Source: a virus. Taken from it: a DNA stretch of 23,112 bases. A model generated the notes under the pieces. It was not told where the DNA came from. It saw only the letters and a program-made list of their open reading frames with translations, and did no database searches. Every line of letters starts with the position of its first letter. Within the stretch, counting starts at the first letter, position 1. The stretch lies in the IMG/VR virus record IMGVR_UViG_3300034992_000040, positions 1-23,112 of that record; one strand, 5' to 3'. Both the position numbers and the translations under genes were made by a program. This document shows, in pieces, positions 1-10,039 of this stretch.

Positions 1-3000
1 ATATTGGACAACACAAGGTTGGGCCGAAGGATCAATAATATCTTTAAGTCCATTAGCTAATAAATTAAAATTAAAAACAAAATATTGTGTGGGAGATAAT
101 GTATTTGATAATTTTTATGATTATACATTATTTAAAGAAGACGGTACTAAACTTGATAAAGAATTTGTAAGAATAGTAAAACAGTATAATGATTATGAAA
201 TAATAACAAAAAATACTGTTAATGGAATTTATTATGCAAAAATTCCATTAGTACAAAAAGAACACGTAGTATTAATGGATAATAAAACAATATTCAGCGA
301 TATAATTTATGATGTAGAATCTGGATATAGACAAGATAGAATAAAAGTTCTTGGTTATGTTACAGCAGATTGGACTGGTGGATTAAGTATACCAGGATTC
401 ATTTATGATCAAGCTAATATAATTGAATGGTCACCTTATACTGATTATGTGATGAGTGACATTGTAAAACATAAAGAATTTTATTATACTGCTAAAAATA
501 AAATAAAAGGTAGTGCAACGTTTATTGATGCAGACTGGGATAGATTAGATAACAAACCTAAACCAGATTTATTACCTAACTTCGAATATAAAACTAATCA
601 ATTTGCAGACTTTTTTGATTTAGATACAGATAATTTTGATTCAACTCAACAAAGAATGGCTCAACATTTAATAGGTTATCAAAAAAGACAATTTTTACAA
701 AATATTATTAATGATGATGTTTCACAATATAAATTTTATCAAGGATACATTCAGGAAAAAGGAACTAAAAATGTATTAACTAAATTATTTGATGCATTAT
801 CGTCTGCAGATAAAGAAAGTGTAGACTTTTTTGAAGAGTGGGCAATTAGAAAAGGACACTATGGTGTAAGTCAAGGATTTGAAGAAGTAGAATATACTTT
901 AGATGATAGTAAATTTAGATCTAATCCACAACCTTTTGAATTAACAAATACTATAGATCCTTTAGCTACAGATTTAGTTATTAGACAGAAAGACAGTGAT
1001 GTATATCTTAAACCTGAAAATTATACGCATAAACCTTTCCCAACAAAATATGAAAGTATTCCATATTTGCCAACTGCTGGATATGTAGATCCTAGTGATG
1101 TTAAATTTATTGTGGCAAAATATGATGACATATTAAATTTAGATGTAGCTGAATTAAAACAAGGACATTATGTATGGGTAGGAAATTATAAAAATGATTG
1201 GGAAGTATTTAAATTCTCCAATACTCAAGCCAAATTAAGTAAAATAGAAAAGTCAGGTGATTTAATTTTAGTTACTACACAAAATACTGCAAATGTAACC
1301 GTTGGAGAAGTTTTTGCTATACGAGTAGGAACTGTAACACATATTTTAAAAGCAAACAAAATAGAATTAAATGTTATTACTTGTGACAAAAAAGAAGGTG
1401 TTACTGCTGTAGATCCTGCAACAGGATACATAAGTCAATTTAAAACATCTAGAATTGCAAGTATTACTGATGTAAATGCAAAAATTATGGATTCAGGTCT
1501 TCAGGATAATGAAAAATTCTGGGTTGATAAAAACGACAATAATAAATGGTCCGTATTGAATAATAGTTTTGTATATAGTTCACATCAAGAAATTTCTAAT
1601 CCCAACTCTATAGCAAATACAGAGTTTGGTAAAGTATTAGCTAGTAATGATGCAAATAATATTTTAGTTGTAGGTGCACCAAATGATTCAGACGGTAAAG
1701 TTTTTGTTTATAAAAGAGGAGGCGATAATTCAACATTTAATTTATTTCAAGTTCTTGAAACACCACCAGAAGATCCTGCGTTAAACAAATTAGATGTATT
1801 TGATGCTGGTGCAAAATTTGGATCAAGTGTAGCAATAAGTCCAGATGGAAAATATATTTTAGTAGGTTCTCCACAAGCCTCTAATGTTAGAACTTATTAT
1901 AAAGGAAATTATGCTGTAGGAACTCCATATACAATAGAAGATATTATAAAATACAAAGAACAATTGTGGAAAGTTGTAAATCCTATATTACCTGAAGATC
2001 CTTCAGTAGATTTTACAACATTTGATAGTCACGTGTTTGCTAAAGAATCAACATATGATTCTGTAACAGGAAATTATACACCATTAACACAAATAATTTT
2101 AGGAAATTATATTTTTACAAATGCTACTACAGATCATTTATTAATTAGAGCATCATTAGATCAATACCAAGGTACTAAAATAGGAGACAAATTACAATTA
2201 GCTTGGAATAAAGGGAATACTTTTGTTCCTCCATCAGGAACAGCATACGAACCATTTAATGGTTATAATGCTGATGTTACTAATGCACTTCAAGGTGAAC
2301 AAACAATTACAGAAAAAGTAGATGAAATATTAAGCATAGATCAAACTCTTAATGATTTAACAGTAGGTGATGCTATTGCCACTGACAGTGCAGATGGTAC
2401 AGTAGCTTGGGTAAACAAAGTAGGTACTCAGTCTTTAATTTATTTGAAAGATGTTAAAGGTAATTTTTCAGCTACAGGAGATTTATTATTAGGATCTATA
2501 AATGTTGGAACATACCAACGTGTATTCCAAGAAGATATAAACTATTTAGGTGGCTGGTGGAAAATTAGTATTGGTGCAACAGTTAATAATTGGCCATACA
2601 TTTCAGAAACAAATCCATATCTAGTAATATATGATATTATTAGACAAGGAATTACTAGAACAGCATTATCATATTATAATGCTTTATCCGCAACTCAAAA
2701 TGCAGTTTTACCAGGTGTTCCAAGAACATCTGAAATAGGAATTTTATCTTATTACAAAACTTATAGTATTGCAGGACAACCAGTGTTCCAGGGTTTAGTT
2801 ACTGATCAAAGATTCTTTTTTAGATTAGGCACTGCATTTAATACTAAAGTTGCTGGAAATACTATTAATGGTTGGTTAAACACAATAAGAGATTCAAATA
2901 ATACAGTGTTTGATCCAGGTGTAATGGGGTTAAACTTTAGCGATATTAACAAAGAACTTACAATAAGCGGTATTTGGAATGGTTACATAACTGTAGATGC

Positions 3001-6000
3001 TGAAGCAGATAATTTAGGTAACTTTTATATACCAACAGTAGGCAGTACTGTTAGAGATCAAACGACAATGAAAACTGCTGAAGTTACTTTTGTTAAAACA
3101 ATCGACTTTAACAAAATACAATTATTTTTAAAAGATGCCACAGGTGCTTTCAAAAAAGGACTTGATGCAGGTGAATCAAGTGACATTTATTTAATAGGTA
3201 CTCCAGATAGAAAAATAGGAACTTTAAGAGACGCAAGATTAGATGTTAATGGTCAAAGTGGACCATACTTTGTATTTGACTCTGGTAAAACATTAATTTC
3301 AACAACTAATACAGATATAGAAGTAAGACATTTTGATAAAGAATATTGGTTCTATGATGAACAAACATTAGATGGTATAGCTAGATCGGCTAACATTCCT
3401 GGAGGTACTAATAAAGATTATCTTCAAGTGTATAATATTTCTGCTGGAGAAGGAACACAAAGCGGTAATGTTAATGAAGGTGCATATTCAGTTTATGAAA
3501 TAGGAACAAATAATTTATTTGCTCATGCAGGAACATTTATAGTACCTGATACTAAAGATAATTTAAAAGTAGGTAGTAAAATAGAAATAAGAAAAGTAGG
3601 AGATGAAACTGTTGCGTATGTAGGAGCTTCGGGAGATTTATCATCAGCTACTCCTGGGAAAATTTATTTTGTTAAAAGAAGTACTACTAAAAATTGGGCA
3701 CTTTCAACAAATCCTTTGTATATGGGCGTATTTGATCCAGCTCTTTCATATGCTACAGGTGAATATACAATTTATAATTCAGAATTATATAAAGCAAAAA
3801 CAAATCTTGTTGCCGGTGCATGGAATTCAAGTTACTGGGAAAAACAAAGTACAGGTACAGATTATTTAGGATATATTCCTAATGATTCAGGAATAACATT
3901 AGAAGGAGATTCAACTCTCAATCAAAGTAATTTAGTAATGTTTGGTGATCAATTTGATGTTAATTCTACAGGAACAATTCTTGTAACTAATTTATTATAC
4001 AGTACTGATGCACAAAAAGTTGCTGTATATAGATTACAAGAAGGACATTATACATATTCACAAACAATTACATCACCTGAAGATTCATCTCCTAATATAA
4101 ATTTTGCGAATAGCGTAGCTATTTCAGAAGATGGAAGTATGTTAGCTATTGGTAGTCCTTTAAAAGACTTTGCTAATGCTGTTGATGCCGGAGTAGTTTA
4201 TACATATCTACAAGCAAGTGGTGTTTATTCATTGAATCAAAATTTAAGAAGTCCTGATAGTGAAAATTCAGAAAACTTTGGACACCAATTAGGATTTGAT
4301 GGAAATACATTGGCAGTTACAAGTCTTAAAGGAGATATAACAGTTACCACTGCATTTGATACAGAAACTACAATATTTGATACTGGAGCAACAACATTTT
4401 ATAAAGTAATGTCAGATAGTGGTGCAGTACATTTATTTGAAAGATCAGGTAATACTTTATTATATGCTGAAAAATTTGTATACACAAATGATGGTGCTGT
4501 AGAATTTGGACGTAATACATTAATAAATGATAATCATGTTTATATAGGTTTACCTACACTTACATTGGCTAATAGTAATAAAGGAACAGTTGTTAATTTT
4601 AGAAAAACTAAAGGCAAATCAAGTTGGATGCAAACAGTAGAAGGTGCTGACCATGTAGAAGTTGATAAAATTAAAAGTGTATTCATTTATAACAAGAAAA
4701 ATAATTCTGTTGTTGCTAATTTAGATTATATTGATCCTGTATTAGGAAAAATTGCAGGTACAGCCGAACAAGAATTATATTATAAAACACATTATGATCC
4801 AGCAATTTATAATTTAGGAACTTCATCAGTAACAGTAGATACAAATAATCACTGGGCAGAAGAACAAGTAGGAAGACTTTGGTGGGATTTAAGCACGGTA
4901 AGATATTATTATCCTTATCAAGGTAATATTATATTCAATAACAATCATTGGAATAAACAATTTATTGGTTCATCTGTAGATGTATATGAATGGGTAGAAA
5001 CAACATATAAGCCTAGTGTTTGGACTAAACTTTCAGATAGTGGTGAAGGATTAGCTTTAGGAGTAAGTGGTGCACCTAAATATGATGATACTGTATATGT
5101 TACTAGAAATACTTACGATAAAATTGCTCAAGCCACAAAACCTAAATATTATTATTGGGTTAAAAATAAACAAACTACACCAGATGTAGAATTTAGAAGT
5201 TTAAGTTCGTTAGCAGTTTCACAACTTATAAATGATCCTAAAGGACAAGGTTACAAATATATTACGTTCTTTGATTCAAATAAATTTGCGTTAGTTAATT
5301 GTGAATCATTGTTATCAAATTCAGATGCTATACTTAATGTCCGTTATTGGACAATAGATAATAAAGAACTTAATATTCATAATGAATATCAAGTTATGAC
5401 TGAAGGATTGTCTACTAGTAAACCTTCTTCGGAAATAGAAAAAGTTTGGCATAATAGTTTAATAGGTTATGACGAACAAGGAAATGCTGTACCTGATCCA
5501 AATTTAAGTAACAAATTAAAGTATGGAACTTTATATAAACCTAGACAAAGTTGGTTTGATAATCATCAAGAAGCATTAAAACAATTAGTAGAAAGAGTTA
5601 ATTCAGTATTGAAACTTAATTTAATTGTAGATAAAGTGGACTTAACTAACTTATCTAAAGCAGAAACACAGCCTACAACAAATACTAAACTTTTTGATAA
5701 AACTGTAGACGTAGTAGGAGATTTAGCTTTTGTAGGAACAAATACAATTAAGAAAGCAGAACTATTACCAACAATTGTAAATGGTAAAATTACTGATGTA
5801 ACTATTTTAAGTAAAGGTAAAGGTTATACAACTGTACCTACATTTGAAATTTCAGGAGACAGCGGAAGTGGTGCTGTAATAGAATTAACAATTGATGCTT
5901 TAGGACAAGTTGATACTGCAATTGTAAAAGTTAATGGAGAAGGATATACATCAAATACAAAAGTTGTTGTTAGACCTTACAGTGTACTTGTAAAAAGTGA

Positions 6001-9000
6001 TGCAGAGCTTGGTGGTAAATGGGCAATATATGGTTATGATACAAGTTTAAGTACTTGGAGTAGAACAGCTTCACAAAAATATAATACTGATCTTTATTGG
6101 TCATATATTGATTGGTATGACATAGGATATAATCAATTTACATCAATAGATTATACTGTTAGTCAATCATATTTGTTAGATTCTTTAAGTGATGAAATAG
6201 GAGATATTGTAAAAATAGAAAATGTAGGCACAGGTGGTTGGCTATTATTAGAAAAAATAGATAATCAACTTAATGTAGATTATACTGTAAATTATAAAAC
6301 TATTGGTAGAGAAAATGGAACAATTGCATTTAAAAATACTTTATATGATTTTGGTTCTAATACTGTAGGTTATGCATCAACTAGTTATGATACTGTATTA
6401 TATGATAGACAGCCTGTTCAAGAAACAAGAATAATATTAGAAGCTTTAAGAGATAAAATTTTTATTAATGATTTAGAAGTACATTATAATGAACTTTTCT
6501 TTGCTAGTTTAAGATATGCATTAAGCGAAAATAAATTAACAGATTGGGCATTTAAAACAAGTTTCATCAAAATAAAACATAATGCGGGTGATCTTAAACA
6601 AAAAGTAACTTATAAAAATGATAATCTTTCTAATTTCGAAGATTATATTAAAGAAACTAAACCATATAAAACTAATATTAGAGAATATGTAAGTTCTTAC
6701 GAAAATGTAACGCCATCTAGTTCAGTTATAACGGACTTTGATTTACCTGCTAGTTATGATGATCAAAATAAAATAGTACCTAGTTCAGCAAAATTTGTAG
6801 GTACTGCTTTAACAGGAACAAGTACAATTGTAAATTATCCTGATAAACATTGGTTAGAAAATGTAGGATTTAAAATTACTTCATTTAATATAGGAGATAA
6901 AGGTAGTGGTTATATTACGCCACCAGCTGTTTCAATAACTGGTGGCGGAGGTACTGGTGCTATAGCTCAAGCATATATTAGTAGCGGAAAAGTAACAGCA
7001 ATTAAAATTGTTAATGAAGGATTAGGATATTTAACAGCGCCTACAGTAACTTTACAAGGAGGAATTAAAGATGTAACTACAGGAACAGTTGCTAAAGTTA
7101 GTGCTGTATTAGGTAAGTCTTTAGTTAAAGTAACTCATCTTACTGTTAAATTTGACAGAACATCTGGAACATATTTAATAACATCATTAGCAAGAACAGA
7201 AACGTTTGCAGGAAATAATTCTGTATTAGATTATTATTTAAAATGGCCGATAGATTTAAGAAGAAATACAATCAAAGTAACTGTTAATAATATTGAAAGT
7301 TTATCAAGTGAATACACTTATGTTAATAAATTAGATACAACTAAAGATTATAACAGATATATAGGACATATTAAATTTATTTCACCACCTGCTAATTTAC
7401 ATTCTATTAAAATAGAATATATGATAGATGCATCTAAATTACAAGCACAAGATAGAATTAATCTTTTCTATACACCAGCGTCAGGAATGCCGGGTAAAGA
7501 ATTAGCTCAAATTTTAGATGGAATAGATTATGGTGGAGTTGAAGTTAGAAGTTTAGGGTTTGATACTGCAACTGGTTGGGACACAGAATCATACATGGCA
7601 GGTTCTTGGGATACCTATGATGCAACTTTTGAAGATGAAATTTTAAAAATGGATGGTAGTACTAATTCACTTACATTAAGCAAAGCACTAGAAGATGGTA
7701 TAGTTTATAACATTTATAAAAATGCAATAAGAATAGATGATCCTAACTATGGAACAGGAAATACTGTAACAAATAAAAATGCAATGATGCAAAGTGTTAC
7801 AGGTGATGGTTCGACAATGACTATTACATTTGATACTGTACCAACAGTAGCTGGTGATCTAATTGTAGTTAGAAAATCTACTAGTGATGGTAGCTTCTTA
7901 CCTGATCCAGAAGCTTATGATACTTTATTAACAGGCGGTGATTTAACTTATTCAACTGCATCAGGATTAAAAGCAGAAGACATTATAGTAGAAGGAGATG
8001 ATTTTGTATCGCATACAACTTCAAAAGGTCCAGAAGAATTTATACCAGGACAAGTACTTGATACTTTAGACATTCAAGTATTTGACAAAGGTGGAGAATC
8101 AGGAAGTAGAATTAGTAGTTACAATCATACAGGAGATGGTGTTACTACAAATTATCCATTTAGCGAATATCCACAAAGTTCAGATGCAGTATTTGTTTCA
8201 GTAGGTAATGTTTTACAAGAATCTAATACTTATGTTGTGGACTATCCAAATAAATTATTGAAATTTAATAGTGCTCCTATATTAAATTCTAAAATTAATT
8301 TTGTGACTATGAGTAATAATGGAGAAAAAGTTTTAGACTTTGATACATTTACAGGAGATGGAAGTACTTTAGATTATGTAACAAGAGCAACATGGATTAA
8401 TAATAGTATAAACACGTTTGTAAGAGTAAATGGTTTATCTGCTTCATACACTATTTTAGAATCAGATAGTTCTTATGCTGTACAAGGCAAAGTTGTTGTA
8501 AGATTTGCAGATGCACCTCCGGCAGATTCAGTTGTTAATATAGTTGTATACGCAAGTGCTAGTCAAACATTTAGTGAAGTTACTGAAGATAATTTTACAG
8601 GAGATGGAAGTACGGCTTCATTCCAATTAAGTCAAACGCCATTTAATCAAAAACCTTTATCATTTAATACAGTTGTTAGAGTAGGCAGTGAAGTTTTAAA
8701 TGCAGGATTTACTAAAACATTTACATTAGATAATAATAGAGAATATGAATTTGAAACTTGGCAAGAAATTCCGGGATCAATACTTCCTGCAGATGTAAGA
8801 GCATTTTTAAATGGAGTAGAATTAATACAAAGTCAACAATATACTTGGAACTCAGGTACTACTAGTATAACACTTGTAACTGGAGTAGGTGTTCCTGGTG
8901 ATATTTTAAAAGTATTTGCTATGAGTAATGGTCAATATACTTTAAATGAAACAACAGGAATGATTACATTTAGTACTGCTCCAAGCCAAGGATTAACTAT

Positions 9001-10015
9001 TTCAGTTTACCAATTTAGTAATCATGATATAGCAAAAATAGAAAGAATTAATTATGATGTTGTTGCAAGATTAACTGTAACTGTAGGTACAGATGATTAT
9101 TATATGTACAAACAATTAACTAATGGACTTATTAAATTAAGACAATTAGCCGAAGATGCTCAATATGTTTGGGTAACTCTTAATGGAGAATTATTAGCTC
9201 CTAGTGTAGACTACAAGGTTACAAATGATCAAATGTATTTGAAAATAAACAGATCATTGGCTACAAATGATGTTATAGATATTATACACTTTACAGCACC
9301 TAAATTTGTATCTAAATTTGGTTATAGACAATTTAAAGATATGATGAATAAAACTCACTACAAACGTTTAGGTAATAATAACAAATATCAATTAGCAACT
9401 TCGCTTAAATGGACAGATCAAGAATTAGAATTAACAGATGCAACAGGTATAACAGAACCTAGTATAGCAAATAATATTCCTGGAGTATTGTTTATTGATG
9501 GGGAAAGATTAGAATATTTTGTTAAAGTAGGTAATATACTTTCACAACTTAGACGAGGAACATATGGAACAGGAGTAAAAGATACGCATATTGTAGGTGA
9601 AGAAGTATTAGATCAAGGACAGTTTCAAAATGTACCTTATAAAGATGAATTTTTAACTGAACAATATACAGCAGATGGTAGCACTAATGCAATTACTATT
9701 GGATTTACTCCTAAATCTGCTAACGAATTTGAACTATTTGTAGGTGGTAAAAGGATGAGAAAGAATGATATTTCTGTATATGACCCAACACAAGGTCAAG
9801 ATAGTCCTGAAGCCGATGTTACTTCCCCTGCAGAATTTACTGTAGACGGTATAAGCCCAGTTGTAACACTTACAACAACACCTATAGCTGGCACAAAAAT
9901 AATAACTATAAGAAAACAAGGTAAAAAATGGCAATCTGGCATTAAACCATTAAGTCAATCAGACAATGATATTGCTAGATTCTTGCGACAAAAAGAACTG
10001 GCTTTGCCGCAATAA
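1..10015 (+). CDS. Giant phage tail/baseplate-associated structural protein (5' partial)
   Basis: Very large virion protein, probably part of the tail fibre/baseplate adhesion apparatus; no enzymatic motif seen. The frame is open from base 2, so the gene starts outside the window; the GTG at 89 is not a credible start because 29 open codons precede it and no Shine-Dalgarno sits before it. Counting codons from base 2, 3337 residues are visible. Modules in order: Tyr/Trp-rich carbohydrate-binding-like segments (about 140-184, 636-660, 1241-1282); FG-GAP-like propeller units (about 537-629 and 1308-1540); paired GxGYxxxP glycine repeats (about 1919-1994 and 2290-2370); GDGST-type beta-sandwich repeats (at about 2601, 2711, 2785, 2867, and a variant at 3224); and a C-terminal module containing FIDGERLEYF and LRRGTYGTG (about 3159-3192), which I associate with marine T4-like phage tail proteins. 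Phage structural role is fairly sure; the exact position in the virion is inference. Confidence 0.85.
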   Translation, partial: YWTTQGWAEGSIISLSPLANKLKLKTKYCVGDNVFDNFYDYTLFKEDGTKLDKEFVRIVKQYNDYEIITKNTVNGIYYAKIPLVQKEHVVLMDNKTIFSDIIYDVESGYRQDRIKVLGYVTADWTGGLSIPGFIYDQANIIEWSPYTDYVMSDIVKHKEFYYTAKNKIKGSATFIDADWDRLDNKPKPDLLPNFEYKTNQFADFFDLDTDNFDSTQQRMAQHLIGYQKRQFLQNIINDDVSQYKFYQGYIQEKGTKNVLTKLFDALSSADKESVDFFEEWAIRKGHYGVSQGFEEVEYTLDDSKFRSNPQPFELTNTIDPLATDLVIRQKDSDVYLKPENYTHKPFPTKYESIPYLPTAGYVDPSDVKFIVAKYDDILNLDVAELKQGHYVWVGNYKNDWEVFKFSNTQAKLSKIEKSGDLILVTTQNTANVTVGEVFAIRVGTVTHILKANKIELNVITCDKKEGVTAVDPATGYISQFKTSRIASITDVNAKIMDSGLQDNEKFWVDKNDNNKWSVLNNSFVYSSHQEISNPNSIANTEFGKVLASNDANNILVVGAPNDSDGKVFVYKRGGDNSTFNLFQVLETPPEDPALNKLDVFDAGAKFGSSVAISPDGKYILVGSPQASNVRTYYKGNYAVGTPYTIEDIIKYKEQLWKVVNPILPEDPSVDFTTFDSHVFAKESTYDSVTGNYTPLTQIILGNYIFTNATTDHLLIRASLDQYQGTKIGDKLQLAWNKGNTFVPPSGTAYEPFNGYNADVTNALQGEQTITEKVDEILSIDQTLNDLTVGDAIATDSADGTVAWVNKVGTQSLIYLKDVKGNFSATGDLLLGSINVGTYQRVFQEDINYLGGWWKISIGATVNNWPYISETNPYLVIYDIIRQGITRTALSYYNALSATQNAVLPGVPRTSEIGILSYYKTYSIAGQPVFQGLVTDQRFFFRLGTAFNTKVAGNTINGWLNTIRDSNNTVFDPGVMGLNFSDINKELTISGIWNGYITVDAEADNLGNFYIPTVGSTVRDQTTMKTAEVTFVKTIDFNKIQLFLKDATGAFKKGLDAGESSDIYLIGTPDRKIGTLRDARLDVNGQSGPYFVFDSGKTLISTTNTDIEVRHFDKEYWFYDEQTLDGIARSANIPGGTNKDYLQVYNISAGEGTQSGNVNEGAYSVYEIGTNNLFAHAGTFIVPDTKDNLKVGSKIEIRKVGDETVAYVGASGDLSSATPGKIYFVKRSTTKNWALSTNPLYMGVFDPALSYATGEYTIYNSELYKAKTNLVAGAWNSSYWEKQSTGTDYLGYIPNDSGITLEGDSTLNQSNLVMFGDQFDVNSTGTILVTNLLYSTDAQKVAVYRLQEGHYTYSQTITSPEDSSPNINFANSVAISEDGSMLAIGSPLKDFANAVDAGVVYTYLQASGVYSLNQNLRSPDSENSENFGHQLGFDGNTLAVTSLKGDITVTTAFDTETTIFDTGATTFYKVMSDSGAVHLFERSGNTLLYAEKFVYTNDGAVEFGRNTLINDNHVYIGLPTLTLANSNKGTVVNFRKTKGKSSWMQTVEGADHVEVDKIKSVFIYNKKNNSVVANLDYIDPVLGKIAGTAEQELYYKTHYDPAIYNLGTSSVTVDTNNHWAEEQVGRLWWDLSTVRYYYPYQGNIIFNNNHWNKQFIGSSVDVYEWVETTYKPSVWTKLSDSGEGLALGVSGAPKYDDTVYVTRNTYDKIAQATKPKYYYWVKNKQTTPDVEFRSLSSLAVSQLINDPKGQGYKYITFFDSNKFALVNCESLLSNSDAILNVRYWTIDNKELNIHNEYQVMTEGLSTSKPSSEIEKVWHNSLIGYDEQGNAVPDPNLSNKLKYGTLYKPRQSWFDNHQEALKQLVERVNSVLKLNLIVDKVDLTNLSKAETQPTTNTKLFDKTVDVVGDLAFVGTNTIKKAELLPTIVNGKITDVTILSKGKGYTTVPTFEISGDSGSGAVIELTIDALGQVDTAIVKVNGEGYTSNTKVVVRPYSVLVKSDAELGGKWAIYGYDTSLSTWSRTASQKYNTDLYWSYIDWYDIGYNQFTSIDYTVSQSYLLDSLSDEIGDIVKIENVGTGGWLLLEKIDNQLNVDYTVNYKTIGRENGTIAFKNTLYDFGSNTVGYASTSYDTVLYDRQPVQETRIILEALRDKIFINDLEVHYNELFFASLRYALSENKLTDWAFKTSFIKIKHNAGDLKQKVTYKNDNLSNFEDYIKETKPYKTNIREYVSSYENVTPSSSVITDFDLPASYDDQNKIVPSSAKFVGTALTGTSTIVNYPDKHWLENVGFKITSFNIGDKGSGYITPPAVSITGGGGTGAIAQAYISSGKVTAIKIVNEGLGYLTAPTVTLQGGIKDVTTGTVAKVSAVLGKSLVKVTHLTVKFDRTSGTYLITSLARTETFAGNNSVLDYYLKWPIDLRRNTIKVTVNNIESLSSEYTYVNKLDTTKDYNRYIGHIKFISPPANLHSIKIEYMIDASKLQAQDRINLFYTPASGMPGKELAQILDGIDYGGVEVRSLGFDTATGWDTESYMAGSWDTYDATFEDEILKMDGSTNSLTLSKALEDGIVYNIYKNAIRIDDPNYGTGNTVTNKNAMMQSVTGDGSTMTITFDTVPTVAGDLIVVRKSTSDGSFLPDPEAYDTLLTGGDLTYSTASGLKAEDIIVEGDDFVSHTTSKGPEEFIPGQVLDTLDIQVFDKGGESGSRISSYNHTGDGVTTNYPFSEYPQSSDAVFVSVGNVLQESNTYVVDYPNKLLKFNSAPILNSKINFVTMSNNGEKVLDFDTFTGDGSTLDYVTRATWINNSINTFVRVNGLSASYTILESDSSYAVQGKVVVRFADAPPADSVVNIVVYASASQTFSEVTEDNFTGDGSTASFQLSQTPFNQKPLSFNTVVRVGSEVLNAGFTKTFTLDNNREYEFETWQEIPGSILPADVRAFLNGVELIQSQQYTWNSGTTSITLVTGVGVPGDILKVFAMSNGQYTLNETTGMITFSTAPSQGLTISVYQFSNHDIAKIERINYDVVARLTVTVGTDDYYMYKQLTNGLIKLRQLAEDAQYVWVTLNGELLAPSVDYKVTNDQMYLKINRSLATNDVIDIIHFTAPKFVSKFGYRQFKDMMNKTHYKRLGNNNKYQLATSLKWTDQELELTDATGITEPSIANNIPGVLFIDGERLEYFVKVGNILSQLRRGTYGTGVKDTHIVGEEVLDQGQFQNVPYKDEFLTEQYTADGSTNAITIGFTPKSANEFELFVGGKRMRKNDISVYDPTQGQDSPEADVTSPAEFTVDGISPVVTLTTTPIAGTKIITIRKQGKKWQSGIKPLSQSDNDIARFLRQKELALPQ
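8348..8367 (+). repeat. 20-bp perfect direct repeat, copy 1 (encodes GDGST motif)
   Basis: TTTACAGGAGATGGAAGTAC occurs here and again at 8594-8613, 246 bp apart (82 codons, in frame). It encodes the start of two GDGST beta-sandwich repeats in the giant tail protein. A diverged relative (ACAGGAGATGGTGTTAC) lies at 8129-8145. The identity suggests recent domain duplication or recombination rather than a regulatory site. Confidence 0.7.
8594..8613 (+). repeat. 20-bp perfect direct repeat, copy 2 (encodes GDGST motif)
   Basis: Second exact copy of the 20-mer at 8348-8367, in the same reading frame of the giant tail protein. The sequence after the repeat diverges at once, so only the motif core is kept. 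Confidence 0.7.
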
Positions 10016-10018
10016 ATA
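10011..10018 (+). promoter_or_regulatory. Candidate T4-type late promoter (AATAAATA)
   Basis: AATAAATA differs from the T4 late -10 consensus TATAAATA only at the first base. It overlaps the stop codon of the giant tail gene. A T4-like start would fall near 10024, leaving a leader of about 16 nt that includes the GGAG ribosome-binding site (10031-10034) before the ATG at 10040. That geometry fits a real late promoter. In AT-rich DNA the motif alone is weak evidence. Confidence 0.5.
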
Positions 10019-10039
10019 CACATAAGAACTGGAGCGTAA

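Noticed and set aside
3669-3869. 66-codon + strand open frame inside the giant tail gene
   Set aside because: It is an out-of-frame shadow within a continuous, repeat-structured protein, without a convincing ribosome-binding site.
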